A stretch of DNA of 64,000 bases from Enchytraeus crypticus. Taxonomy: Eukaryota; Annelida; Clitellata; Enchytraeida; Enchytraeidae. This document shows, in pieces, positions 1 through 11,900 of this stretch. Where the stretch lies: the NCBI GenBank assembly GCA_905160935.1, contig CAJHZI010000207.1, positions 62,001 through 126,000 of the forward strand, in the 5' to 3' direction. Under the pieces are notes generated by a model. The model was given only the letters and a program-made list of their open reading frames with translations, ran no database searches and was not told the origin of the DNA. Position 1 is the stretch's first letter, and every line of letters begins with the position of its first letter. The translations under genes were made by a program, and so were the position numbers.

Positions 1-285
1 TATCAGAGTAGTATTGTAGTAGTCTTGTAAAGTTGTCTTTAGTATTTATCTAAGCAGCCTTGAACTAGTCTTGTAGACTTGTCTTTAGTACTTCTCTAAA
101 TTGTCTTGCACTAGTCTTGTAGACTTGTCTTTAGTACTTCTCTAAGTTGTCTTGCACTAGTCTTGTAGACTTGTCTTTAGTACTTCTCTAAATTGTCTTG
201 CACTAGTCTTGTAGACTTGTCTTTAGTACTTCTCTAAATTGTCTTGCACTAGTCTTGTAGACTTGTCTTTAGTACTTATTTAAGC
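1..285. repeat. 46-bp minisatellite
   Basis: About six head-to-tail copies of a 46-bp unit with core CTAGTCTTGTAGACTTGTC followed by a TTTAGTACTTCTCTAAATTG segment (unit starts at 66 and 112). The first and last copies are diverged, and the array may extend beyond the left edge of the window. No coding frame is evident. Confidence 0.9.
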
Positions 286-1897
286 AAAGTTATTTTATTC
301 TTTCTACATATTCTTATTCTTATTCATATTCTTATTCTTTCAACATATATACCGCTGTAAGGTTCAGTTTGTCATATATTTAGAAATAAGGTTTAAAAAA
401 TAAAGCTGTAGTCAAATAAACTTTCTCAGCTGTAGATCGAAATATAGCCTCTACTAACAGTGTTACTGTTCTTCTGTTCTCCAAGAGCTTATCTCTCACC
501 ATAATAAGTGAAACTTTTGCCTGATCGTCCATTGGACCGGCACCAATCACTGCCGCACCATTCAAGATCTCTTATCTTTCTGTACAACACTTATTTTTAC
601 CCAACTTTTGAATGATTTAGTGTTATCGTTATATGGAGTAAAGAAATTGTAGAATGAAGAAGCAAAGATGATCTGTACACTGTTCATGTAGCCTCATTTT
701 TATAAAAACTTAAGTGTCTATGAATGAATATCCCTTTTAGTTTATTTTGTTTCCTTTTCTGCTTGTTTTCACTCATTTCTTTGCTTAGCCAACCGATGAA
801 CGACTAAATTAATACATGTAGATTAATCAAAACTCCAGGAAAGAATAGATATGTAAAATGCAAGGCTGATGTTGTCTTCCGCGAATGATTGAATAAAGAC
901 GGAATCAGTGAACAAAAAGCATGCCTAGGAATGTCAGCATTTCAATTTAATCTCAATATTATCATTAGCATATAAAGCAGCATGATACTGATGATTCTGT
1001 GATATGATTACGTACTGATGTGTATGATATTATGTTAAATTGGTGATGATGATGACAAGATAGTGACAGTTACATTATATAGTACCACGGTATAGTATCT
1101 TTCATGTCTTATTTTATTCAACATGCAGTCTCTAATACTGTTAAAAATGCTATTCGATGACAAATGAAACAAAAATGTTGAAAATTTCTGCATATTTATT
1201 CCAATCTCAGATCTTGAAAAACTCTCAAAATCAGTTTCAGTGCGAATTAGCTTTTTAGTTTCCTGGGTAGACTCGTGGCAAAGGCTTTAATGAAACCTGG
1301 TCATACTAGACCGTATTTTATTAAAATTGTGAAGTCTAAGTAAACACGAGATTACTTGAGTTAAATTTGACTCACTTTTATTTTGTATTTTTAGCATCCT
1401 GGTTTAAGCTGCCTTTTCAATTTTGAAATTATTAAATAAGCTGTTCAGGAAGCATTAAAATATAGAAAACCGTCAGAAGTATAATATGAGTGCAATTCGT
1501 ATTCTATATATTATTATGTATTGATATGGCTAATGTTAGGGACGGAGGGTATATACCCGGGTCACCACTCATGGGGCCGTAATATTGGTCCTATACCAAA
1601 TCGGGAGGGGCATTTGTCTTGAATGTGTGTATGATTAATTAAAGTTAAATTAGTTTTAAAAAGATAATAATTTATAAAATAAACAAGTAGGCCTATTACT
1701 AAACTAAATTACTCCGAAGTTGCGACTTTCATATCTGCAGGTTATAGACCTTTTTGCAACAAATGTAGAGGACATATTCTGGACTGCTCTTCCTATTTTT
1801 TCACTAACTATTGAGAATTTTTGTACACAAACCGTCTTTAATGTTAACAGTATTGTATTGTACGCAGACTCATAAGAATAGACCAATCGTAAGGTTC
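286..1897. other. Upstream non-coding stretch, no recognised gene
   Basis: AT-rich DNA. A 61-codon minus-strand open frame at 565-380 has non-repetitive composition (NGAAVIGAGPMDDQAKVSL, then a charged stretch) and could be a fragment of an unidentified protein or transposon; I do not recognise it. Around 1545-1610 is a GC-richer patch with the palindrome GGGTATATACCC. Nothing else could be supported. Confidence 0.4.
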
Positions 1898-1939
1898 ATG
1901 TACCATGGACCTGTCAGTAGGCAGTGCACTAAGAGAAGG
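1898..1939 (+). mobile_element. LINE-A 3' terminal scrap
   Basis: About 40 bases matching the 3' end of the LINE-A family (TACCATGGACCTGTCAGTAG then GCAGTGCACTAAGAGA), with no (AG)n tail. See 56593-56890 for the best-preserved copy of this 3' region. Confidence 0.6.
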
Positions 1940-2669
1940 TCCATGTATTATAAAAGGAGCCGATCATGATATGATGAACGCTCTTGTTGAACTTCTTTAT
2001 GTTAAAATTGAGCTCCAATCTCATATATTTTTCTAATCCTAAACGTTATTTCTGTTTTAGTCCAGGAAAAATAGTGACAAACACTCTGTAGAGTTTTTAT
2101 TTATTCTGGAATCACCCCAATCCATGGGTCAGCTAATAATGCGCAGGCGCTGTGAACTCCAGTGTTCTCACGTGACCTTACAGTGCACATTATGAATGTA
2201 GAGGTCACCGATAACAATCATAATGAAACAAGGATTTTCATTATCATAGATTCTGCGACAGCTTTGAAACAAGAATAAGTGAATATAGAATTCGATTTGA
2301 GAAGTTAGAATAATATCATTCTATGATTTTTTACTGCCTGTATAAAATATTATTTTGAAATTTGTTATCAGATTTGACTACTTTAAGATTTTCTAAAATA
2401 ACTAAGTACAAAATCTTCAACGCGTTTCTTTTCATTTAATAGAATATTTTTATACTGACTTTACGTCTAAGGAAAAATTTAAACGACTTTCCCCACTTAG
2501 ATTAATGGTTGTAGCAAAATATTATTTAGCTATATTGAAAACTTGCTATTTTAGGTTGAGAGATTTTGTGAGACTTTGTGGAGATTTTTGGTTGTGGTAC
2601 AACTCCGGTTGAACTGCTACTCTGACCTTATTATAATCCTATAGCACAACAAATCTAATTATTTCAATA
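1940..2669. other. Upstream non-coding stretch, nothing recognised
   Basis: AT-rich DNA with no convincing ORF or RNA gene. I see only short poly-A/T runs. Confidence 0.4.
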
Positions 2670-2795
2670 AAAAAGATAACCTTAACGTCAGGTTGCTCAC
2701 TTGAAAGCGATGAAAGTGACGGGAGAGCCCAGAATTTGAACACCGCCCATACTGATCGAATATCTTACCGACATCGCCCCTGGTTCCAGCCAGTA
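2670..2795 (-). mobile_element. tRNA-derived SINE (family E), minus strand
   Basis: Read on the minus strand it has the family order: box A region, a GTTCAAAT-type box B, GGGCTC..CCGTCAC, the CGCTTTCAAGTGAG region and the GACGTTAAGG tail. It is diverged, and box B is degenerate here. Its 5' end abuts a TACATGTAG motif at 2799. Confidence 0.7.
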
Positions 2796-3760
2796 ATATA
2801 CATGTAGATGAAATTTATGCATACAATTCATATATGTATATTATGCTTGCTTCTTATTATTTGGTGGAGAAGTAAGTCCGAGATAAGCCGAATATTTTTC
2901 GCCTCTATTTTAACCATGTCTAACGTACCCTTACTAAAAATGATTGACGAAATGTCAATTTTTTGTTATATTAGAAAATAAATACACAATAATTGACAAA
3001 AATTGAGGATTTTCTGAATTAGTGTTTCTGGAAATATTTCTTTGAAAATTTCCATATCAAATCGTTTTAAATTCCGTTTATACGGGAAAATTAGTAGATA
3101 TATTATTTAAAAATCACTTGTATTTTCATCTATTGCTTCCAGGAGATGAAAATAGAAATGCTTACATTTTGGAGTAATATAAATTAAACGGACGATGAGA
3201 AAATACATGTATCTGCTGCCTTTCTCAAATTAATTGTGGCAATTGCGAAAACAAGTGTAAATAACAAATTGTAGCTGACGTCCAATAAATTACATTTAAA
3301 TGAGAATTACCCACGATTGTATTTCTCGCTGATTCTTTCTTCTGCAGAAAACGCTTTAAATCACTGGCAATTTTTAAAAACAAATCAGTCTTTTAAAACA
3401 CGTTTCAAGTAAAATAGTAGAAATTCACATCTGATTTATTGCGGCTATGATATAATTTTTAAGGCGAAAGCTTTGCGGTACATTTCGTTACTCAATTTAA
3501 TTAGGGTCGTCGACGTAAGTCCCATAAATAATAAACAATATCTGAGTGTCTAATTTTATTTTACATTTGCGTCAGATATAAAGTAAGGTTTTTCAAAGTC
3601 TTTTTTCTTTGCATATTTAATATTTTTTGTGTTGATTTTCTCTCATTAATGACAACGTCTCACCACTACACAAACAGACCAGTCGTAATAGACTATATAC
3701 CTGTAAGAAGAAGCGCTTAATCAGGAAACTGAAGAGAGCATTAGTAAAATTCTCAAAGTC
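2796..3760. other. Upstream non-coding stretch, nothing recognised
   Basis: AT-rich sequence without repeats of note. No ORF over 60 codons and no splice-framed SK exon was recognised. Confidence 0.4.
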
Positions 3761-3925
3761 GTCTCTCTCTTAGTGTTCTCCCTACTGGCAGGTCCATGGC
3801 ATATAGCGCCTCCTCTCTTCTCTGCCTTTCGCTTTCCTCTTTATGTCCCCATATGAGTGGATCTTTAAATCATCTAACATTTCTAATCTCGGCCTGCCTC
3901 TGCCGCTATTTTTTCATGATGTCCT
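3761..3925 (-). mobile_element. LINE-A 3' end, degenerate
   Basis: On the minus strand this resembles the C-terminal end of the LINE-A reverse-transcriptase ORF (RGRPRLx[24 protein letters not shown]), with the (CT)n complement of its (AG)n tail at 3761-3772. It has frame lesions and no intact ORF. Confidence 0.75.
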
Positions 3926-4775
3926 CTAAATCCATATTTCATGCTAATGTCTAGTTAAGGTTTGGTAAGGATTTAGCATTGTTGATGGGATCCAGATAGT
4001 GAACAAGTGTTCCTTCTGAGCTTGACAGCGAGCTTTATAATGAACCTACTGTATGCTTGGCAGAAGATCTAAGTGACAGAATGGTAACGATAAAAGTAAT
4101 ATAGCAATCGAGATAATAAATGAGATTAAATAGTATTAGTTCTCAATTCTTATTAATAATTACCAGTATACTTGTTCTACATCAATATACAAGTATATCT
4201 TATTTTATTTCAATTTTTAACCATTACAGCATGTATTGAGAGCGACTGTAGTCAAAGATTTTAAAAATTTTGATAATCATCTTGATTTGCTAACCATTTT
4301 AAAATTAAAAGACATGATTCATACAGCATTGATTCCTCGCAAAGCGAAATGGTATCTAGGTTAAATAAAAAAGTTTCTTTATGTTTTTAACTGGATAATT
4401 CTCCACTTCGCTTTTTATTGCTTTATTTTATTAGAAGACTCATCAATAGATTGATCTATTCCTAGTGTATAACTGCCCTCAAGGCTTCCTCTTTAGTAAT
4501 TACTTGATTAATTATTTAAGCAAGCCAATCAATTATGTGCAATTAATTTGTTCCTACTTTAACTACTAAATTAAGCTAATGCTGCCTATGGACCTTCCTA
4601 TTCACTTCATTGTGTTTTTATAGAACACCCTGAATAGAGAGATTAATCAATTGATTAATCGCTTATCACACAGCTTTATTGATTCTTTTATCTGTGATTT
4701 AGCTTAATCTGTTATAAACTTATTCACATTGAACCAAGCCCTTCCTCTTCAATCAATATTGTAGATATTGGTTGG
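3926..4775. other. Non-coding stretch with TAAT-rich palindromes
   Basis: AT-rich. 4490-4700 is dense in ATTAAT and ATTGATT words and contains the exact 20-bp palindrome GATTAATCAATTGATTAATC at 4641-4660, about 280 bases before exon 1. No gene was seen. Confidence 0.45.
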
Positions 4776-4818
4776 TATTACCGTGGACCTATCAGTAGGC
4801 ATTGTACTAAGAAGAAGA
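4776..4818 (+). mobile_element. LINE-A 3' terminal scrap
   Basis: TTACCGTGGACCTATCAGTA followed by GGCATTGTACTAAGAAGAAG matches the diverged 3' terminus of LINE-A. It lies about 120 bases upstream of SK exon 1. Confidence 0.5.
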
Positions 4819-4937
4819 AGATTGGTTGGTAGTTAACGATAAATCATGTCCATCTAAATCATAAATTAACCATCAGTCTGATTCATTGATTTCTCTGACT
4901 CTTCTTCACTGAATTATCTCTGTCGATTCTATTTCAG

Positions 4938-5330
4938 GTTAACGGGGCCATCAGACCATTCAACCCACTACGTAACCGCGCCTCCACCCAGCACCTAGCC
5001 CACATTAACCTGGGGGGCAGCGGATCTGGGGGCCAGGGAGGGACCGGGGACGACCTCTCGGTGGGGACCCTTCTGGGGGACTGCTCGGCCGAGCACACCC
5101 TGAACGGCAGCGACGAGACTCTGCCCCTGAACGCCGGGGGAGGAAGCTGTGGTAGCGGCAAGAAACACTCGAGGCACTCCAGGGCTAATGTTGGGTACAG
5201 ACTGGGCTGGCGCAAGGTGCTGTTTGAGAAGAGAAAGAGGTTGTCTGATTACGCCCTGGTGTTTGGAATGCTGGGGACGGTGATAATGATTATCGAGACA
5301 GAGCTTTATATGGCAAATGTCTATTCAAAG
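4938..5330 (+). CDS. KCNN: SK channel exon 1 of window: cytoplasmic N-terminus and S1
   Basis: 131 codons, phase 0 at both ends. The acceptor is a pyrimidine-rich tract ending ATTTCAG at 4931-4937 and the donor is AAG|GTAAGT at 5331. The first 80 residues are hydrophilic and Gly/Ser/Asp-rich ([10 protein letters not shown]) and low in complexity. They are followed by the family signature [20 protein letters not shown] and S1 (about residues 103-122, [20 protein letters not shown]). The exon is markedly GC-rich compared with its AT-rich flanks. The first in-frame Met is inside S1, so this cannot be the initiating exon. Long minus-strand ORFs here are shadows of the GC-rich coding strand. Confidence 0.95.
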
Positions 5331-5735
5331 GTAAGTTATAAGTTCTCTATATAATTTCAGTTTTTAACGTAGTAGTAATTCCTATACATGTAGATTAAAT
5401 TCTACTGTACATCCTGATGTCTCTTGTTTTAAAGTTGTTTATCATAATCATCGAAGCGCATTCGATCAATTTCTATCGAGGAGTCAAAAGTTATTTTAGC
5501 AAATTATGTGAAAAAATGTAGTATATTTTTATCTTTAATTTTTATAGATGGAATTAATACGAACATATTTATAATTGACAATATTTATACCCCTTTAATA
5601 GCAAATGGAAGTTAAACTCGCTTTGCTCGTGCACTATCCGTCGTCACTGTTGATGACCATTCACTATCTCTCTTCATTGACTATGCCTGTCCACTCTCTC
5701 TGTCTCTTCTTTCTCTCTTTCTCACCCTCTCTCTC

Positions 5736-5767
<32 letters not shown>

Positions 5768-5776
5768 TTCTCTCTC

Positions 5777-5847
<71 letters not shown>

Positions 5848-6945
5848 TCCCTCTATCTTAGTTGATTATCCCATCAACTATATATTCTTTACACTATTCG
5901 CTACATTCACTACATTTGTTAACACTTTTATAATATGTTAAAAACACAATACCAAATAATGATTCGATTAAGTTGAAATGGGTGAGATTAATAGATAAAT
6001 GTATTTATATACAGCCAGGGTGTATATACTTAGGAGCCTATATATGTATTAAGTATTGAAAATAAAATTTAACTGTTCGTCAATCCATGCATACATATAC
6101 TTCATAATTATATATTTACGTTTGTAATTAAATATTACTGTAATTATTACTATAATTAATTGTCAGCGTAATTAATTCTTAATTTAAGTAACTTTTCTTG
6201 CACAGCCTCTCTGCTCTACAGTTCTACATTGTGGGTTAGTATATTGACAGGTGTAAAGACTCATTTTGAAAATTGACCGAGATTACAAAACAACATTGCA
6301 CGGCTGATGCAGGCTCCATGTTACTGTTAACTCCTCAAATTACTAACTCCTACATTCCTCGCAAAATATTCCATATCTTCTTGCTTCATTTTACTCTGTA
6401 CTCTTAGACATTTCTGCACGAAGTTGAACCATGGACGGATTATATATCCGCTAGTCATCCTCTCTAATCTCCCAATCGAGTTGAAAGCGATAAGTACGAC
6501 ATATGATAATTCTTGAGCTCAAGGGGTCGTATCGTGCAGAAAATGCTATATCTATATCTTAATGGTTTGCTAATCGTTTAAAAATGTAGCTTATCTTGAT
6601 CAATTTGGTAATTGGAAAAAGATCAGAGAAGTGATATCATAAATCAAGTTGACATTTTTGAATTAGGCTATCAATAAAACATAGCGGACGATATGCCTTC
6701 GTTCAATGAATTTGATATTTAATTAGCCACTCCCCCTTATGTCAAAATTAGCTTCTGTTTGCAATTGCAACAGAATTTCTATTGAGAGTAACGGAAGGAG
6801 GGATGCGCTAAAAGAGTGCGAGAGAACTGGTCGCACAAGCAGACGGTGCATGAAAACTATTAACACTTGAAGCACAGATGTTCGATTGTCGATAGTGTAA
6901 AGAAGTGCAAACAGTGCTAACAGCCTGAGCGAAAGAGAGAAAGAG

Positions 6946-7016
<71 letters not shown>

Positions 7017-8864
7017 GAGAGATAGAACAAAACATCGGGGACTATCTATCTAAGCTTATTGTATTTTTCAGACTTATAGTATTACATACATGTAAATCAT
7101 ATGTGATACTTAGTTGTAAAATTTCTGTCAAGGCAAAATAAAACAAAAATGACTGATCTGAGAGTCTAAATTCGGTGAATTTCTGTATAAATATAGGCGA
7201 TTATAATAAAGTGATATTTGGAATAGCTTTTTCCTAACCCGACCCTATATAAACTCGAATTCAAAGGAAGATGATGATGATGGTGATGGTGGTGGTGGTG
7301 GTGGTGATGACTATAATACGGAAAAGTTGATAAAAAAGTATATCGAGGACAACTTTTAAAATCAATACAAATCTGCACTTGATACTGAGAGTAAACTAAC
7401 GAAGATAAAGATTAAGTGAAGCAATATCACCTCAGAACCCATTTAACGGTTGATTTAACAGGGTTCTTACTTGTCAAAGTGAAGTGAGTAGAGAGTAAAT
7501 ATTCAGGCTTAGTGGGTGTACAGCATGTTCATTAATAAAGCGAGTTAATTTAATTAATTTATTTATTACATTTATTAATTAAACCCAATCACGGATGGGA
7601 AAAGAGATTAGATAACTTGGGACAATATCGGTTTCTTTAAAATATGATAGAATTTTTAATATTCGATGTAATTTAGATAGCTTTATCGTCCAATAGATAT
7701 ATTAATCAATCGATGACAAACATGTCCAAATCATATATTCATTTTTATGAAAACTATTTCGCTCAGTATTTCATGTAGTATCTATCAAACTAAATAATTC
7801 CTTTTAGTATGTCAGACTTTAGTCACAACACAGCTGACTCTGCAGCAGTTAATATAAGGAATGTCTCTGGGATGGACTTTCATTAGTCGACCAGGTGGAT
7901 GGGTTTCAGTTAGTGCAAACTGTTTTGAATAGATTAAGTTTTAAGCTGGATTCTCAGATCTCACTGTGTTTGAAAGCAAATGCATCATTTCCTTAAAGCA
8001 ATAATTTTGCTGATGAACGTTTATTTTGAACTGTTAAACTGTTATTTTTGGTTTCTTTGTTTATATAACTAGAACCAAATAGCCATTAAAATTGCAAATT
8101 CTAATGCAAAAATTACTACACACGTCATTCTGCGTGATGTACGTTAAAAGTCTCGAGTATTTCGATAGTAAAACACATATCTCTAATTTAGCTCATTGAG
8201 CTCAATAATTATATTTTCGCAGAAATATGAAAATATAGGCTCTACACATTAAATCATACACTTGTTAAACGAACATTTGCCCCATAAGCATTGATTGCGG
8301 CATGGAACCAATCAAATTTTCTTAATTGGTTCTTTCAAAAATTTTAAGATATTATTAAAAAATCTTAGCGTCTCTAAACGGTACGGGAAAACTTTTATAT
8401 CTGACTCTGCTGAAGCATCTAAAGGGAAACATCTGAAGATTAGTAGTTGAAAAATCTTTAGAAATTTGCAGTAAACACTTGTAAGGCAGATTTTGAAGTA
8501 TTGGTGTGCCAATAATAGAAGCAAATTTATTACACAGCAGAGATTTCTCTAGCGGGATAATAATTGCGAGAGAAGTGGCAATCTAGGATGCTAAAGCATA
8601 GCTATTGGCGACTCTCTGAGAGCCTGGAGTGATAAGAAAATACGCAGATGGGATAGTCTTGAACAGGGTCATCAGATGCAGAATAATTCCGATGCCATAG
8701 GCATCGGAATTATTTTAGTACATTGAATAATGTAGTTTTTCTACTGCAAATCATAGGAGGAGAGCGAGGCTTCCTTTTATTTTATCATTTGCGAACAATG
8801 GCTGATATTATGCGGTTGCAGCAATCATCACAATTTTGCGTTTTAAATTGTATGAATATTCCTT

Positions 8865-8911
<47 letters not shown>

Positions 8912-11900
8912 CATATATAATATAGATATAAAAATATATATAATATATATATAATATTATATATATATATATATATATGTATGTATAGCTGAAAGCAATC
9001 ATTTTATATCACATTATAATATCCATTTACATGTACTTGACAAGCCCAATTTTATTCGCTGTTCTGACAGCTGTAAACTAGAATTGACTTCTCCAGGCAC
9101 CACGGAAGAGCGAGTCTTTCGTTTCACTCTTGTTTCCTGAACGTGACGGTTTTCTCCAATCCCCCTTCATCCGACCGGACTCGCGTAACCAATTTGACGT
9201 TCACATTGATTTAAAACAGGAGTAATTTAGCATGAACGCATTGAAAGCCAGTATAAAATGAGCTTGAAATCAATAAGCAATTAAAAAATGAAATGTTTGA
9301 GAATTTGTACCCTTTGTATAAAGTACAACCTCTTCTCAACGAACGGTTGTTGTAGCTATGAACTTGAGAGTCCCTTCGGGATCAATCCTTCATTAAAAGT
9401 TTATCGTTGACTCCCACCTTTAAATAAAATAAAAATAAATATATTTAACGTGGATTTTTTGTTTAAATTTTTATAGCTTTTCATGCATACGTTTAAGCTT
9501 TAACAACGCATTCGAAGTTTATCAAAGATTCAAATTTAATTTTGTCCGATAAGTAGTCTTGAACTCTTAGATGCAATTGTGATTTCTATACAGGTACATG
9601 AGTTAGAGTAACAAGGTAGAAACTTCAACAATGCGTCCTTAAACAAATTCAGATAGTTTTAGAAAGTTTAAAAAATCATCAGAAATATTTTTGTTCATCA
9701 CTTCACATTAAAGGCGTACGCTCATTTTGTCACGCTGATAACTGTGCCAGTTTATCACGAAAATAACTGTGCCAGTTTATCACGCCGATAACTGTGCCAG
9801 TTTATCACTCCGATAACTATGCCAGTTTATCACGCCGATAACTGTGCCTGTGATATCTGTGCTGATGATTGTGCCACTGATATTTGTGCCACTGATAACT
9901 GTTTCACTGATAACTGTTCCACTGATAACTGACCTAATATCTGTGCCACTGAAAACTGTGCCAGTATAGATTCTTGCCTCGAATAATGGAACGCTACGTG
10001 AAATAATGTTTTCGTCATTTTATTTTGGGCTCAAATTGCAATTGTAAATTAAAAAGTTGATTATATATAAAATATAATTTAACTTGACTGACAAGTAACA
10101 AAAGACAGTGCTTTGAATAATAGAATTCGTGATATAACAATGGTTTAGAACATCATCGTTATAGGAAATTCGGTGTGTGATAGAAATACAAACCACACCT
10201 GGACAAAACAGATTTCATTGCAAGTTAATCAAAATCAGAGCAAGCATTACTGGTGAAGTTTATCCCTTTATGACACAGTTTATACTTTACTGTCATGCAT
10301 TTTATTAAGTAACTCTAGATTACATAATTGCAGCTGGAATACTGAATTTAATAAATTTAACTATGTTTTGATGTTTTCGTTAAAAAAGTCATATAAGTCT
10401 TTATTTGTAGTATCTAATATTTAGCGGCGTTTAATTTGTTGTATTGTATGTATTTAACGTCAAAACTCAGAGGTTAACATCTTCTCTTCAAGGCTCCGTT
10501 TTTATATATTAACTTAATATACTATAATTTATCACATTAAATGCGATAATAATTTAAACGAATGGAAAAATCTCAAATAGAGGATTGACTGATGATAGGA
10601 CAGGGAGGATTTGAGACAGTCTATTCGTATATCGACCCTAGTTAACTGGGATTCAAGGGAAGTTGATGATGATGAAGATGATTAAATGTAATAATAATTA
10701 TACACGTATGCCTAAGTAGATTATAATAGTTAAGTTCCTAAGGTTCTTATATTATTTTGCTATGGGAGCCAATTTCTTTCTGAAATACTTTATTTCTGAC
10801 AGATATTATAAAACTTCCTGTTACTAAATTTTTCTCTAGCATTAGAAAGGAATGCTAGATGTGCTGACCATATGGCAAGGAAATCTTAATCATTGTCAAG
10901 GGGTACGTCATCTACAATTTGCATTTCTCATTCTTCGATGCCTATATGACCTATGCCTATTTGCATTATTCGGTGCTGATAGATAAACAGATGCTGAGGA
11001 TATAAAGAAAAGTCCATCGCCTTTCGGCCTTGTTATTATACTTATAATTTTAATATTAATTTAATTAGTCATATAATTATTAAGGAAGACACTTTTATTA
11101 TCTACATATACATCATTGATAAGCCTATATTGTGCTTGAATGAGGAAATGGATCTATGCAGTTATGCACACAAGAATGTGAAAATATTTCGGATTTTCTT
11201 GAGAAGAAAGACAAAAATACCTTTCAAAGCGCCTTAGTGATTGGTTGGGCTTAAATGAAGCCAGAATGATTAGAACGTAAGAGATAAATGGCATGCTATT
11301 ACCTCACCATGCGGAAGCTGGGACATTGAAAGTGCTTACAAAAGAAGATAAATATGAACTGTAACGAATTTAAGAGCCCATACATCTAACCACCTTGGTT
11401 TACTTTATTCTCCGGTCTCGAAAGCATTTTCTTTGGAAGCGTGTCTATCAGTATGTACAGTAAATGGAGCGGGATTTAGCGCAGCTGGTTAAGCTGAGCG
11501 TCAATAACCGAAGTTGAGCTGTTTCGAGCTCGGTCATTACATGGATTGATGACCACATTGGAAGATCGAGTGTTGCCAAATTGAAATCAAAACTCTCCTA
11601 GGTCACCAAAGCACAGCTTCAACGCACATAATTCACGACGTGCTCAGCCGAAATATTTAACTTCACAATCATGAATATTTCGGCAGAATATGATCTGTCG
11701 GCCGAATTTTCTTAAAAGGAATCTCGGTCACACTCGTTTCGAAGTCAACGATAATTGAAAGAGTGCAACATACGCTGTGTATAATTCTGAGGGTCCTCAG
11801 GTCCTCAGTATCCTCATGGTCCTCATGGTTCTCAGGGTCCATAGGGTCCTCAGGGTCCTCAGGGTCCACAGGGTCCACAGGGTCCTCAGGGTCATCAAGG

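Noticed and set aside
380-565. Minus-strand 61-codon ORF as a gene
   Set aside because: Composition is plausible but there is no recognised family, splice frame or neighbour support; it is only noted within the upstream stretch.
4934-5215. 93- and 60-codon minus-strand ORFs (Pro/Ser-rich)
   Set aside because: They are antisense shadows of GC-rich SK exon 1.
5605-5865. Ser/Leu-rich ORFs over CT or GA tracts (also at 6808, 12680, 25162, 28876, 31705, 34309, 44949, 46080, 46615)
   Set aside because: They are microsatellite translations with no independent coding support.
8682-8714. Rho-independent terminator or microRNA precursor
   Set aside because: The host is eukaryotic, there is no U-tract, and the 15-bp stem with a 3-base loop is too short for a pre-miRNA.
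8723-9002. Tyr/Ile-repeat ORFs on both strands (also at 19655-19882, 41207, 49299)
   Set aside because: They are translations of (AT)n tracts.
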